From contig NW_015622544.1 of the NCBI RefSeq assembly GCF_000835495.1, forward strand, positions 1,693,704 through 1,757,703: a stretch of 64,000 nt of DNA, read 5' to 3'. The position numbers and the translations under genes were made by a program. How positions within the stretch are numbered: the stretch's first letter is position 1; each line of letters opens with the position of its first letter. Source of the stretch: Cladophialophora immunda (taxonomy: Eukaryota > Ascomycota > Eurotiomycetes > Chaetothyriales > Herpotrichiellaceae). The notes below the pieces were generated by a model. It saw only the letters and a list, made by a program, of their open reading frames with translations. It was not told the origin of the DNA and ran no database searches. Of the stretch, positions 1-11,306 are shown piece by piece.

Positions 1-419
1 TCTGCATTAACCTATGAGTTTATATATCTTCAAATAGTAACATTATACTCCTCAAAACCTGAAGCGAAAGGCTCTGGCAGGTTACTCTGTGATTGATTGG
101 TGATGCTCTCTGAGAAGCATCAAGTTCCAACGCTACTCCAAAAACCGAAACCATCGAGGTATTCTGAGGGCTCGCATGTACTCCAAACAATCAAAGTGTC
201 AGAAGTCATTCCCAGACTTCTGAACATCACCTTTGCGCGTCACCTCATCTCTACGCTTGGGAAGAAACGAGGGCCACCATATCCGTGCACCAGGATAGCC
301 TGAATGTCGATGTTAGCGTTGGGACATTGCGCCCATAGTTTGACAAGAATATAACGGCCCGACCTGCAGATAATCTTAGTCCTTGACTCACCACCGACAA
401 TGAAAAGGGGGTTCGTCAC
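1..419. other. left edge, no gene seen
   Basis: No reading frame here looks coding. The stretch lies downstream of the minus-strand gene that ends at 420, so at least part is probably its 3' untranslated region. Confidence 0.5.
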
Positions 420-2142
420 TCACACCGGAGGGTCAAATTTGATTTCAGTGCTAGATTTGTTTCGGCTGATGAAGAACAAAGCATGTGGTGCAACGCCGGC
501 TCTAGCAGAGGAGCTGGCTGCCACTCCATTCGAAGTCGTTTTGGAGCTCGATGCTTCAGCCTCTGTTAAGAGGCTACCATGTTCTTCCGAGGGATAAGCC
601 GGGCCCGGCGTCCCTAGTGCAGCAGCAAATGGTCGAGCTCCGCTCCGGCTTGAAGTTGAGCGACGGTTGTACGAGCTGTCTTCTTCAACCTCGCCTTCCC
701 GGCTACGACTTCCAAAGAATTCATCACTCTCACGGATTTGCTGTGCCCGCATAAGGTCCAGCATACGATTCCGATGCGCGAGTGTATTTTCGAGATCGAG
801 TTGCTGTCGTTGCAGTCGTCCGATTTCCCCAGATTCTCTTGCTTCGTGCGGGATATCGGGCTCATAGCCTTCTGAGTCGCTCGAGTTAGATCTTGGGCCA
901 TCGTTACGCTCGTTTTCGAAATACACTGGCCGGTATCGGTCGACATATGACCTCAACGAATATTCGTCGTCGTGCCACGGTCGCGGCGATACTGGCCCGT
1001 TTCCGTCGTCTTCTCCATCCGATGGGTCTGCCACTGAAATGTGAAACCCGGGAACGAGAGACACCTCAGGATGAGGGTCTTCTTCGGAACTGGTGGGATT
1101 GTTGAGATATCTCGAACGATCAATGGACCTGAGGGGAGATCTTGCGGAGTTCATATATTCCTGGGAGGGCCGATACCCATCTGGTCTGTGCCGTTGACGG
1201 CGGTAGCTTTTTGGGGACCAGTGTACATCGTATTGGGAAGTCCGGTCGAGGAGATTGTCATCTTCCATTGCAACGAAAATCAAGCCATTTTGAATTGGCG
1301 CATCGTACCCAGCACGTGGGGCTTTGACAATGATCTCAGTCAGGGTGAAGGGCATGCCGCCTATGTGCTTCAGTAAGAGGTTGCATTTGTTGGACTTGGT
1401 GCAGTAGACGCTGGTATCGTCTAGTAGGACATTCCGCGGGTAGGAATTGATGGGCATATGAGGATCCGAATATTCTCCACCATCACAGCTGATGATTTCC
1501 ATCTTCAGGTGGCCTGGCTCGACCCGACAATAGTGACCATATCTAAACGTTCGTGGTTCATCCTCGTAAGTACCGTCGGTCAATTTCCTCCGTTTTGATC
1601 TCGGCCCATCTCCGCGATCACTGGCTGATTGAGCTGGCGAAGCAGGCGACTCGTTGGAGGGTGGCACATATGCCTCAGAGACGGTAGGTCTACCGCTTTG
1701 TCCGAGTCTTTCTCTTTGGGATCTCTGCAGACGTTCACTAGGCCTGAAGGCTCTCCGCCGACTTCGCACGAGGCTGGATGGGCTGTTGGCTTGGGCAGGA
1801 CTCTCAGACGTGTCTTGGTCACGGAAGCGTGTGCCGAACTCTCTTCTTCTTCGTTCTCGGGGGGTGAGGTCAGAAGATAAAAATCGGTCCTGTCTCTCAT
1901 CATTTGCCTCATAAGCTGCAATCTGGTCCCCCATCTCCCTGTCAAGTGCTTCAAATGCTCTTTCGTGATCGACGCCAAGATGCCGCTCCGAGGTGAGAAG
2001 ATTTCTGAGGTTTTCAAGACGTGCGGAGATATCAGACCAAGCAAGGCGCTCAGGAGGATCGGGCTTGATGGATGTTAGCATCAGAACGTCAAAGTGAACT
2101 GAGTACGCATGGCAAGAGGGCTTGAGAATGGAATCGTACCAT
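420..2142 (-). CDS. conserved fungal protein of unknown function
   Basis: A long minus-strand frame with coding-like codon use. I prefer a spliced start. The ATG at 2142-2140 is followed directly by a donor (GTACGA) and an intron 2139-2064, with branch TGCTAACA and acceptor CAAG; the main exon is 2063-420, giving about 547 aa starting MPDPPERLAW. The alternative is an unspliced ATG at 2081 (MLTSIKPD). Residues about 30-170 are charged, Arg/Ser-rich and probably disordered. A compact block at about 175-290, containing RVEPGHLKMEIISCDGG and SVYCTKSNKCNLLLKH, alternates hydrophobic residues like a beta-sandwich and looks like the conserved core. The C-terminal half is acidic and low in complexity, with a short coiled-coil-like stretch (GRLQRQQLDLENTLAHRNR). 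I do not recognise a named family; Arg/Lys-rich segments such as SKRRKL suggest a nuclear location. Function is unknown. Confidence 0.72.
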
Positions 2143-2876
2143 GGCTGAACAAAGGATGAGGAGTATGCCGCCACGAACAAGAACGGCCTTCGGAACGCAG
2201 GCAACACGCAATGTGGCTCCGCTCGAATTGAATCAGGTTGAGGGAGATATGTGGGATCATAAAGCGAGGACCACAGGCTTCAACAGCGTCAGAATGGATG
2301 TAGAGGAAGGTCTCTCAAGAAGGGTGGTAGTTGGACGTTCGCTAGTCAGAGTGCGGCAACCTTCAGGCGCTGTGACATGTCGCAGCGCATGGGCCAATTC
2401 TTGCCCCACGATTCAAATGGTGATGCACTGCACCCGCCGATGGCCCGTGCGGAATGGAAGGCACCACCTGGAGAATTAACACACCATCAACCCCTCTAGG
2501 CGTACCGCTAGGCTGCAAAGCCTATAATTTTGCCAGCAACGGGAGTCCTGCCGCTTAGTAGGAAGGACAACTAGTTGGATCCTTGCTTGGCATTGAACTG
2601 CCCCTGCAGCAAGAGATGATGGCTACCAAGGACTGACTACAACTCCTGAAGATCGCGGGCGCAGCCAGCGAAAGCAACTCGTGGTGGGTGTGCCGCAGAG
2701 CAAACATTTTATTTCAGTCTTCACGTCAATTTCATCTCCGCCTTCACGATCCTCAGCCTTCTCTCTCACTTTTCACTTGACTTCTTACTCTAGGACTTTC
2801 TTCTCGCCTTGAGAAATTCGCTCTCAGAGAACCGTCACATTGCTCGCGCATTTCCTCTCTTCCCTTCGAATGCACC
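2143..2876. other. divergent intergenic region (promoters)
   Basis: It lies between the minus-strand unknown gene and plus-strand AOS1, so it should carry both promoters. A CT-rich stretch at about 2750-2870 precedes the AOS1 start, typical of a fungal 5' untranslated leader. A small hairpin (TAGGC-TGCAAA-GCCTA, about 2510-2525) is the only secondary structure noticed. Confidence 0.5.
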
Positions 2877-4277
2877 ATGGACGACAACTTGGCGTCTGGT
2901 AGCTCTAATCCTCTAAACGGACTCCACCTCGCGGATTCTGCACCGGTCGACCTGAACGGAGCCATGGCCAGCTCGGTGAATGGAGCCATTGATGGTGTCA
3001 TGAATGGTTCAACATTTGTGACATCCGTTCCCGTTATGGGAAACCTCAACGGCTACCCCTCAATACCTGATGCGTCATTTGGTGACATGACCCTTGCAAT
3101 GAATGGGATGCAGCCTGAGATGTTCGTGGTGCCGCCTCAGCAACCTATATCTGCCGATGAGATCGCATTATATGACAGACAAATCCGCCTATGGGGCATG
3201 CAAGTCCAGGAAAAGCTCCGTCGCGCGAACGTTCTTCTCATCGGAATGAAAGGCCTGGGCTGTGAAATCGCAAAGAATCTGGTTCTGGCAGGAGTTGGAG
3301 TGTTGACAATACTTGATCACGAAGTCGTTGTGGAAGAAGATTTGGGGACGCAGTTCTTTGTCCGGGAAGCTCAAATCGGCCAGAATCGTGCGCAGGCCGC
3401 TCTCGCGGAGCTACAGAAGCTGAATCCACGGGTTGAGGTATACACGGACCCGAATGCGGCTGTGACCAAGGATCCGGAATATTTCCAGAATTTCGACATT
3501 ACTATTGCAACAGGCCTCATTATGGACGTGCTGGGGACCATCAATATGGCCTGCCGGATGTATGGCCGGAAATTCTATGCCGCAGATACCCACGGTATGT
3601 ACGGTTACATATTCGACGACTTGATCATCCATGATTTCGTGATTGAGAGACAGCAGAGGAACAAGCCCACGAAAATCGGCGATATGGAGACTTCCACCAA
3701 ATGTGTCACCGCTGTCGAGTCGAAGAAGGAAAATGAGAAGACCATGGAACTCATTACCTATCAAGAGACCTATTCGCCCATTCAGCTAGCCAATCTGTCT
3801 CCTCTTCCTGCACGGATAAGGAACGCTCGACGAAGCCGCACAAAGGTCACTCCTTTACTTTCTTGCCTACGGGCTCTATTCGATTTTCAAGGCCAGATGG
3901 GTGGCAGACTTCCCGCACACAACAGAGCAGACCTTGAGCTCTTCACCAGGTTAGCAAACCAGAAACATCTAGAGCTCTCACTCCCTTTGGATTCCCTGAG
4001 ATCAGAGTTTCTGCGGACTTTCCTGCAGAACCTTGGCGCTGAGATCAGTCCAGTTGTTGCATTTCTTGGAGGCTATTTGGCACAAGATGTGATCAATGTT
4101 TTGGGACAAAAGGAGCAGCCGCTTCAAAACTGGCTACTCTTCGACGGAGAAGAATTTACCGCCACCCAGTTCTCGATACATCCTATCAACGACGATGCCA
4201 TGGAGATGATGAACACCAACGGGGCTGTGATGGTGCCAGAGCTTACGTCAATCGAAGGCACAGTACCAGTGGCTTAA
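2877..4277 (+). CDS. AOS1: SUMO-activating enzyme E1 small subunit (Aos1/Rad31/SAE1)
   Basis: A 466-aa uninterrupted frame. Residues about 95-470 match the ThiF/E1 adenylation fold of Aos1. The entry motif is ALYDRQIRLWGMQVQEKLR, then the nucleotide-binding loop GMKGLGCEIAKNLVLAG (about 122-140) and LDHEVVVEEDLGTQFF. It ends with the typical SPVVAFLGGYLAQDVINVLG helix and an NWLLFDG segment. As expected for the small subunit there is no catalytic cysteine domain; the large subunit Uba2 supplies it and is not in this window. The dimer adenylates SUMO and passes it to Ubc9. The first 90 residues, rich in Asn/Gly/Met, are an extension beyond the usual family core of about 340 residues. The start sits in a good context (ACCATGG). 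RIT1 follows on the same strand after about 360 bp, without obvious functional linkage. Confidence 0.93.
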   Translation: MDDNLASGSSNPLNGLHLADSAPVDLNGAMASSVNGAIDGVMNGSTFVTSVPVMGNLNGYPSIPDASFGDMTLAMNGMQPEMFVVPPQQPISADEIALYDRQIRLWGMQVQEKLRRANVLLIGMKGLGCEIAKNLVLAGVGVLTILDHEVVVEEDLGTQFFVREAQIGQNRAQAALAELQKLNPRVEVYTDPNAAVTKDPEYFQNFDITIATGLIMDVLGTINMACRMYGRKFYAADTHGMYGYIFDDLIIHDFVIERQQRNKPTKIGDMETSTKCVTAVESKKENEKTMELITYQETYSPIQLANLSPLPARIRNARRSRTKVTPLLSCLRALFDFQGQMGGRLPAHNRADLELFTRLANQKHLELSLPLDSLRSEFLRTFLQNLGAEISPVVAFLGGYLAQDVINVLGQKEQPLQNWLLFDGEEFTATQFSIHPINDDAMEMMNTNGAVMVPELTSIEGTVPVA

Positions 4278-4638
4278 ACTACGCTTTCACTACGTGACCG
4301 AGTTCAAGGCTCGCATTCGACCAATTGGGATCAGGATCCATTCTTGGCATCAGGAAATTTCAATCTTTCTCACAACATTCATCATCGTCACAGGCTACCA
4401 GGCTTTTGTACAGGGCTCAGTGCTTCAACATATGGGGCAGAAGCGCACGTGCCGGACTTCGCACTGCTCTCCTACACATCTGGTTGGACGTCGGAACTTG
4501 GACTCGGACAATCTGCTTTACTTCGTCACTACGGACTGCATGAACCATCGCTACCTGATAAGCAGGCCGGCCTTGACCACTTGGGATGAATCTTAGACCA
4601 CTGACCTTCGCTGAGATTGAGCATCTGCATCCTGTTAC
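4278..4638. other. AOS1-RIT1 intergenic
   Basis: A short interval holding the AOS1 3' end and the RIT1 promoter. No gene was seen. Confidence 0.5.
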
Positions 4639-6107
4639 TTGAGAATGACCCATCCAGATTTTCCCACAAGATTAGTTGACCTGACATTAAACGACTCAAC
4701 CCATCACCTTTCTCTGTATGCCACGCTAAAGTCGATTCGCAAGTCTACTCTCTCAATTCCAAATCGCCTTACGTCCATCCTTGATGACGCCAAATTTGTC
4801 AAAGCAGCATCCCAGCGGTACAACTTGCCTCTGGTTGCAAACGAGCGTTGTGGTAGCTGGTACATCGATCCAGCAGATAAAACGGGTAGTACGTATTTCA
4901 AAAGCACAGATGGTCACCACGGACAATGGGACTTCTCCCTGCGCAGACTCAATCTACAGCTTCTCCCAATCTTAGCCGCTCATGGCGGTGCAATCGTGGT
5001 CGACTCAACGCGTCGTGGGAAGAATCTTCCGGATGCATTTAGCAAGACTGTACCGATATGGACAGCAATTATCAATAAAGCATTGTTTCCAGAAATCCCT
5101 TCAGCGCACAGGCTTCAGACTCCGCCTCCACCGGATGACTTAGGACAGTCTGAGATATCGCAAATCGAAGCCCGGCTCGAGGGTTTTACGAGAGCCTTCA
5201 CCGGACTAGGACTAGACTTGCAAAGCCTGCGGGAAGAGCTGGGGTGTCCTATACAGCTCACCTGGGCGATCCATGGCTATTCCGATTTTGAACCTGGCGA
5301 CGACGCAAACCAGCCCCTATCAGGCTCATGTTCCCCACTTGAGCATTCTGTTCGCAACGTGGTGCTCTGCTCCGCGTCTCGTCGCGTTCGTGGTGCTGAA
5401 ATCTCGGAAGGGGGTTATATCCAAGGTGCTGGTGACGACAGCGAAGGATGGTCGCATGGACTGACTGCTGAACTCTTCTGGAAGCAAAGAGAGCTGTTGA
5501 TGGAGACTCCCGAAGATGACCTCCCAGCTCTGATCGAGAGATTACTTGAAAAGGAAAAGGAAATGCATGACACAGGGGTCTCCGTTACGAGGGTCACTCC
5601 AACCTCCAACCTTTATATCGCAGTCGGGCCTGTCAAGAGCTTAGATGGATTCGACCTGATAATCAATTGTCAAGGCGACGGACAAACCTCAACATCAAGA
5701 GTCGTTTGGTTGAACTGTCGCGGCCGCAAAACCGGGAGCAAAGAGCTTCGCGACAAGCTCCCTAGCGTTGTCGGCGTCATCAGCAATCAGCTCTACACGC
5801 GACCCCAAAGCAAGATACTGATCACTTGCACAACCGGCAAAGATCTCAGCGTCGGCGTTGCAGTCGCGATTTTGTGTTTATGCTACGACGGTGAAGGTCA
5901 GTGAACTTTCTGCGTGCCTTTGACCTTGTGACCTCAATTGACAATTGAAATGCAGGCCATTTGAGAGAGATCGCTGACCAGTTAGTTGTCGAGAAACAAC
6001 TTGTCAAGCAAAGGCTGGCCTGGATCATCTGCTCCAAACAAGACGCAAACCCTTCGAGGGCGACACTGCAATCAGTGAATTCGTTCTTGATGCAACGTCC
6101 GGACTGA
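4639..6107 (+). CDS. RIT1: initiator tRNA(Met) 2'-O-ribosyl-phosphate transferase (Rit1)
   Basis: Two exons, 4639-5896 and 5956-6107, with a 59-nt intron (donor GTCAGT, acceptor TGCAG); 469 aa. The protein modifies A64 of initiator tRNA with a 2'-O-ribosyl phosphate, which keeps it out of elongation. Family hallmarks are ERCGSWYIDP and STDGHHGQWDFSLRRLNL near the N terminus. The middle holds the FSKTVPIWTAIINKALFP segment. The C-terminal phosphatase-like (DUSP) domain contains ITCTTGKDLSVGVAVAILC and, after the intron, NPSRATLQSVNSFLMQRP. Without splicing the frame stops at 5904, so the intron is needed to supply this conserved tail. Length agrees with fungal Rit1 (about 450-520 aa). Confidence 0.93.
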
Positions 6108-6528
6108 CGCTGGAATCGAGACGCCAGAGAGGAACTATGCGTCATTGGCGCCCACGATTAAGTCAAGATCGCGGTTCAGCGTATGGAACCGCCGGGATGT
6201 CCCTTCTGGGGATTGAGGTACTTATCCAGGGCTGTTGGTGGCGAAATGGTTTCCAGCTTACCCGAGAGGAGGCTCGTCGCAGAAGCGAATGCGATGCCAA
6301 TATGAGTGGTTGGAGAAGCTGGAGACTAGCTGGTGGGCGCAGTTGCGGGCGCGCAGCGGAACCCAAGGCTGGATCGCATGATTGCATCATCACCCAATTT
6401 GGAGGTGGAGGGGGTGGAAGGGTGCCGTGCATGCAAACAAAAATACAGCCTTCAGCTTTTAAATCTCCAGAGATCTCTCAAAATTTTGCTCTTCGCTGGG
6501 TACCGTCCCCTTAGAGATCTTCGATACA
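6108..6528. other. RIT1-AKR intergenic
   Basis: It holds a GGTGGAGGGGGTGG stretch near 6400-6420. No gene is seen; it serves as promoter for the aldo-keto reductase. Confidence 0.45.
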
Positions 6529-7461
6529 ATGCCTCCCCTCTCTTTCAGCGATACCCTTCCTTTACCCAACTCCTCCGTTCGCATACCCCGCCTTGGATTC
6601 GGAGTCTACCAATCCCCAGCCTCTGTTTGCGAACAGTCGTGCCTTTGCGCCCTACAAGCTGGATACAGACACATTGATACCGCGCAGTTTTATCACAACG
6701 AAGCTCAGGTAGGGGAGGCGCTGCGCAAATCAGGTCTCCCCCGCTCGGAGGTTTTCATCACAACCAAAATCCTCTCTGCTGGAGGAAGCGTTGAGAAATC
6801 ATACAAAAAGTGTCTCGAGAGCGTGGAGAAGATCGATCCAGGCCACGATGGCTATGTGGATTTGTTCTTGATCCACAGTCCCAATGCGGGCAGCGGCAAG
6901 AGAAAAGAGATGTGGCAGGCTCTTGAAAAACTTTACGAGAAGGGAAAGGTTAAGAGCATTGGTGTGAGCAACTTCGGGGTTGGGCATATTGAGGAGATGA
7001 AGGACTACGCAAAGGTGTGGCCGCCACACGTTAATCAGATCGAGGTACGATGAACAGGTTCCTTGCCCATCGAACAGCTATCGTCTTGTCGAGGCGCGTG
7101 GAGAAGGCTGACCACATTTTCCCAGTTGCATCCATGGTGCCAACAACGAACCATCACCGATTACTGTCACAAACACGCCATCGTCGTTGAAGCTTACTCA
7201 CCGCTGGTCCGAAATTATAAAGCCAACGATCCCACACTGGCCTCCCTGGCCAAGAAATACAACAAGACTACGCCACAGATCCTCGTCAGATACTGTCTGC
7301 AGAAGAACTGGGTTCCTCTTCCGAAAAGTGACACTCCAGACAGGATCAAGCAGAACGCCGACGTTTACGACTTTGAGCTATCTCAGGACGCCATGGACGC
7401 GCTGGATGCGCTGGACCAAGGGGACGCTGGAGCAATTGTCCAAGCTGTGCGCAACGGATAG
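6529..7461 (+). CDS. aldo-keto reductase (NADPH-dependent)
   Basis: Two exons, 6529-7044 and 7126-7461, with an 81-nt phase-0 intron (GTACGA...CCCAG); 283 aa. The splice restores VNQIE-LHPWCQQ, a conserved AKR segment. The catalytic tetrad is visible: Asp and Tyr in GYRHIDTAQFYHNEAQVG, Lys in ITTKIL, and His in LFLIHSPN. The cofactor-binding end contains LPKSDTPDRIKQNADVYDFEL. This is a single TIM-barrel oxidoreductase reducing aldehydes or ketones, presumably cytosolic. It resembles the AKR3/AKR5-like group found widely in fungi; the substrate cannot be told from sequence. Neighbours give no pathway hint. Confidence 0.9.
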
Positions 7462-9192
7462 GATGTGCAGTCCGAGCCACGGACGGGCTTAATAATGGCG
7501 CACCTGAAGTAACGGTGCCTGGCCAAAGCAGAGATGGATACCGTTTTTGAATTGTTTGCCTCACAGCCTCGTGGGATCGACCGCCACAGTCACCGCTTTT
7601 CGCACGCCGGACCGTGTCTGGGTTCTTTCTGTTACCTCTCAGTGTCTCGGGCGCGGTTGTTCAAGAGTGAATGTATGCATCATTTGGCAGGTTAAAATCA
7701 TCATTGGTCAATCCCGACTCCAAGCTCTTGGTAGGCAGTCCGGCATTTTCATTGGTATACATTCAAGTTTGATTACATTTTATTACAGATCTACCAGGAC
7801 CTTGCGCTACACACCTGCCAGAAGTCAAAATCAAGCCATCTGCGCTGTATCCGATCTTGAGTTGTCTCCCTCCGGGCGACGAGGCCGCGCAGCCCAGGTC
7901 TTGATCCCCATGGCTAAGAAGCTTCTACCTCGAATGAGTCTGGGGCTGAACAAGCAGAGCTTCCTCGATCACTTCGTCCAGAAAAGCTGCAGGGAGTGCG
8001 ATTCTCCTACAAATATAGGTTGGCCAAAGACTTTGCCTCGTGCATGCTGAATCGAACGTGCAGGATACCATGATCCGCGTTCGGTCGACTCAGATAAGAG
8101 CTTGCGCGCTCGAAGTCCTGAATGCGAAACGCTTGCCGGATATGGCGCCCAACATTTTCACAGAAGGCCTCGCTAGGGCTAAGGGAACACCGAACACGCT
8201 GGCCTGATCAGTTACAATTCTCCTCAATTGCCAACAATGGCTTGAGAGAGTCGCACCCTGTCTACAACCAAAGACCCTGTCGCACAAACTTCTGACCCGG
8301 TGGTTGTCCTGAGGATCACCAAGACTGGTTGGTTGGGAACCGGGTCTTCTTTGTACGTGGCGTACAACGGACTGCCCTCCTTACAAGATGGCTCAAAGAT
8401 ATATCGACCTTGAGACAACCGTGAAGTTAGAGCGGCGACAACCAGGCAGTACCTCGTCTTCGGCCTCCTTACTGGAAGAGGCGACGCCGTGTCTAATTCA
8501 GACCAATACAACGACCCTTGTTCCATAATCAACACGTCAAGCGGCGACAAAGCAGCAAGTGAGTCTTCTAATCAAAACAGCCCTCGAATGGAGCGCCTCA
8601 AAGTCCTTCTCAACCAGTCCATCTTGCGGGGTCTGCGATTAGTCTTGGTGTTTTCGTGCTGTACGAAGTGCGGAGTCCATACGTGTGATTACTCAACATC
8701 AACCTTGCGACTAAGGAGCCCCAAGCCTTGCCTACCATGCCTTGTCGCAAACTGGCCTCAGCTGCCGTTGAAAATGTTGAGGACGGGGCTTGTGGTCTAT
8801 CGGGGAGCGACTATGGAGAGAAGCCTTTTTTGCGACTTGGGGGCTTATGACTACCAGGCAGCCATTGAAGCCCCTTCAACTAGAGCATACACAGGTCGCC
8901 AGGAACTCAACATTCTCGAGTTCCGCTCTGCTCAAATGGGACAGATCCGACTGAATTGTCAGCAAGGAGGATTGTTCGAATCTGGCTGCTCCAGTCCTGT
9001 TGTGGCCTTTCCAGTTTTGATGGAGGAATTCAACAAAAACCTGGTCTATTAGGGAAGTATAAAATCGACAGGGTCCCTCTTCGTCTTCCTCGATATGCTT
9101 GAGCTATTGCATCGTAAGATCGTCTTTGCTGTGTGAATACTGCTCGACCAATCTAGATCTGTTCAGCACAACATCTTCTGCACTCCCGAAAC
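7462..9192. other. 1.7-kb stretch without a supportable gene
   Basis: Several open frames of 60-190 codons lie on both strands (for example 8489-9052 + and 8224-8550 -). They lack recognisable motifs, and I could not join them through plausible introns. Composition resembles the rest of the window, and no terminal repeats or transposase signatures were seen. It may be plain intergenic DNA or a decayed gene. Confidence 0.4.
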
Positions 9193-9910
9193 ATGTCGTC
9201 CCCGAACACGGCGATCACATATGGTCCTAGCGTCGACGAGCTGCTTGAACGCAATAAGTCAGTGATCCACGAGGGATCAGAATCCTCGGGCCCCTGACCA
9301 ACGACACCTGTCCTGGAAATTTGACTGATGTTGACAACACAGGCAATATGCTGCTGGTCACCAGCCTATTCCATCTTTGATGGCTCGGATGAGGAATGAT
9401 CCCAAGGCGTATGGGCCTCATGTGGTAATTGGTAGGACCAACTACTCAAGACACCCTCAAGAAAAATGTGCCGCTGAACAGCCTCCAGTGTCATGCTTTG
9501 ACTCTCGCGCCAATCCGATGAACTTTTTCAACATCGCGATCCGAGAATGCCTTGTCCTGCGCAACGTGGGAGGCCGCTTCGCCTCGGCTGCAGGTGATCT
9601 CGCCGCGCTCGACACTCTCTTCCACGTTTCTCAAATCATCCTCGTCCACCACAGCAACTGTGGCGCTTCGCACGTCACCAAGCAGCAGGTTCTTGAGGGG
9701 GTTCACCAGAAGAGACCAGATTTTAAGGGGTCTGTGGAGCTTGAAGAGAGATTGCCGATGAAAGAAGACAACCATATTTCGTTGTTGGAAGATTTTGAAA
9801 GGGTCAAGATGTGCGGGTTCCTAAGAAAGGATCTGGTCGATGGCGTTGTCGGCTTGTGGCTCGATGTTGAGACTGGGCTGGTGAAGAGGGTGTATCCTGA
9901 GGATAGATAA
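9193..9910 (+). CDS. beta-class carbonic anhydrase
   Basis: Three exons: 9193-9257, 9343-9431 and 9489-9910; 191 aa. Introns are 85 nt (donor GTCAGT, acceptor CACAG) and 57 nt (donor GTAGGA, acceptor TCCAG). The splices produce a continuous GPHVVIVSCFDSRANPMNFF. This carries the first zinc ligand Cys and the Asp-Arg dyad (CxDSR). The other zinc ligands, His and Cys, lie in ILVHHSNCGASH (HxxC). IRECLVLRNVGGR is the conserved strand between them. The enzyme hydrates CO2 to bicarbonate. At 191 aa it belongs to the short fungal beta-CA group rather than the roughly 230-aa NCE103 type. No mitochondrial presequence is apparent, so it is probably cytosolic. Confidence 0.88.
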
Positions 9911-10491
9911 GCCCAGCAGCCTTTCTCTTCGTCTTCTGTTGCACTGTTATCTCTGCATGTACTACGTGGTAGCAGACATCGACCTCATCCACTTCCAGAA
10001 CGACAAGCTCTATGCAGAGAACCGTGCGACTCTAGGCGAATTAGCTAGGTATTCATAACGCAGATCAACCTCCACATGGCAACTTGCAATAAACACTTCC
10101 ATAGCTTGATCTCCAACTCACCGACAGGTAGTGGACAAATAGGAATGAGCACTGGAGGTGGGTTAGCGAGACAACGTCCCCATCGTGGTGCACTCCTTGC
10201 TCAGACAAGCATTGATCATCTCAACTGTCTCAGACCGTACGCGCAAGCTTCGAACCACCTCTTGTATACCTAGATCCCCTTTCGTAACATGCGGGAACTC
10301 GCTCCTTGCGTATATATCCCTGGGGGAGACACTCCCTTGTCCTCTTGCAGTTGGATATCCATTTCCGGTACACGCAAGCCTTTGTAACCGGCAAAAGACT
10401 TCCCTCAACCCTCGAGATAGCGCGATCGTCTCGACATCACACGGTCGCGTCAGATGTACCGCCATCCGCTCCCCTGAATAGGCCCAGCACG
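9911..10491. other. intergenic, no gene seen
   Basis: Open frames on both strands (10163-10465 - and the 5' part of a + frame from 10306) overlap each other and lack motifs. The region holds the carbonic anhydrase 3' end and the promoter of the small gene at 10492. Confidence 0.4.
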
Positions 10492-10785
10492 ATGGCGGCG
10501 ATCCACCGCAACTGTCTCTTCTGCAAGACGAAGCCTTGGAACGACGGAGAGCTGGAACTGCTCAACTGGTACAGCGTGCACCTCAACGGCCGCTTGGACA
10601 CTCGCATCTGCTTCTTCCACAATCAGAAACAGATCCAATCCCTCCGTAGGGTGCGCGGCCAGGTACAGCAAGAGTCGCGGCGACGGACAGCACCGGTGGA
10701 GGAGCTGAAACAGAGGATCTTCATGGACCATTACCGAGAGATGCAAGGGGATCAGAAGCGCTCCAAGTCTTGTATTCTGATGTGA
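10492..10785 (+). CDS. 97-aa basic protein with C-terminal CaaX box
   Basis: A small frame with strong G/C preference at third codon positions across its whole length, as in the neighbouring real genes. It contains a CLFC pair near the N terminus (residues about 8-11) and an Arg/Lys/Gln-rich central region. It ends in a basic run followed by Cys-Ile-Leu-Met at the stop codon. CILM fits the CaaX prenylation motif, and Met at the last position is favoured by farnesyltransferase. With the preceding basic residues it would make a membrane anchor. I do not recognise a family. The same frame is open upstream to 10306, but codon use weakens there, so I start at the ATG at 10492. It could still be a fragment of a larger gene. 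Confidence 0.5.
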   Translation: MAAIHRNCLFCKTKPWNDGELELLNWYSVHLNGRLDTRICFFHNQKQIQSLRRVRGQVQQESRRRTAPVEELKQRIFMDHYREMQGDQKRSKSCILM

Positions 10786-11306
10786 GCGACATCAAAGGCG
10801 AGGGTGATTGAACCAGGGCGTGGCGACTGAACAGTTAGTGAGCGACTCGGTATTAAACAAAAATATTTGACGCCAATCAGTTTATGTTTGGTGTTTGGTG
10901 TCTGGTGTTTCGTATTCACGCAACTCTTTTCGATCTTCTCTCGGCTCTCTCTTTCTCCCACCCACGCACTCTCACACACACATAATCTTGCCTCACCACA
11001 CGACCCCCTAAATGGTCGATTTGTGGCCTCGTCCGCATCATACTGAATAGGTACTTGCAGTGCAACTCGTTCCGAGGCAGTCCAGCTAAAAGTTAGGTGA
11101 ATGTCTTTGACGACCTCTAGTAGATGTCGCCACTTTACAACGACAGTCTGATCCATTGATTCTGGCTCTTCCCCGCCTTGACATCTCCGTCAGATCAGTC
11201 TATTCTACCTCGAAACCTGTCGCCATCTCCTGCACTGTATTTCTTCTCGCAGCAGGGCTTGCGGAAGCAGCCTCCCACACCAAGTCGTCTCTAGGGAACA
11301 AGGAAA
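10786..11306. other. intergenic with TTTGGTG-type short repeats
   Basis: Around 10883-10910 there are several near-identical GTTTGGTGT/GTCTGGTGT units. No gene was seen. Confidence 0.4.

Noticed and set aside
8489..9052. 187-codon plus-strand frame in the gap before carbonic anhydrase
   Set aside because: No coding bias, no motif, and no splice structure joining it to neighbours.
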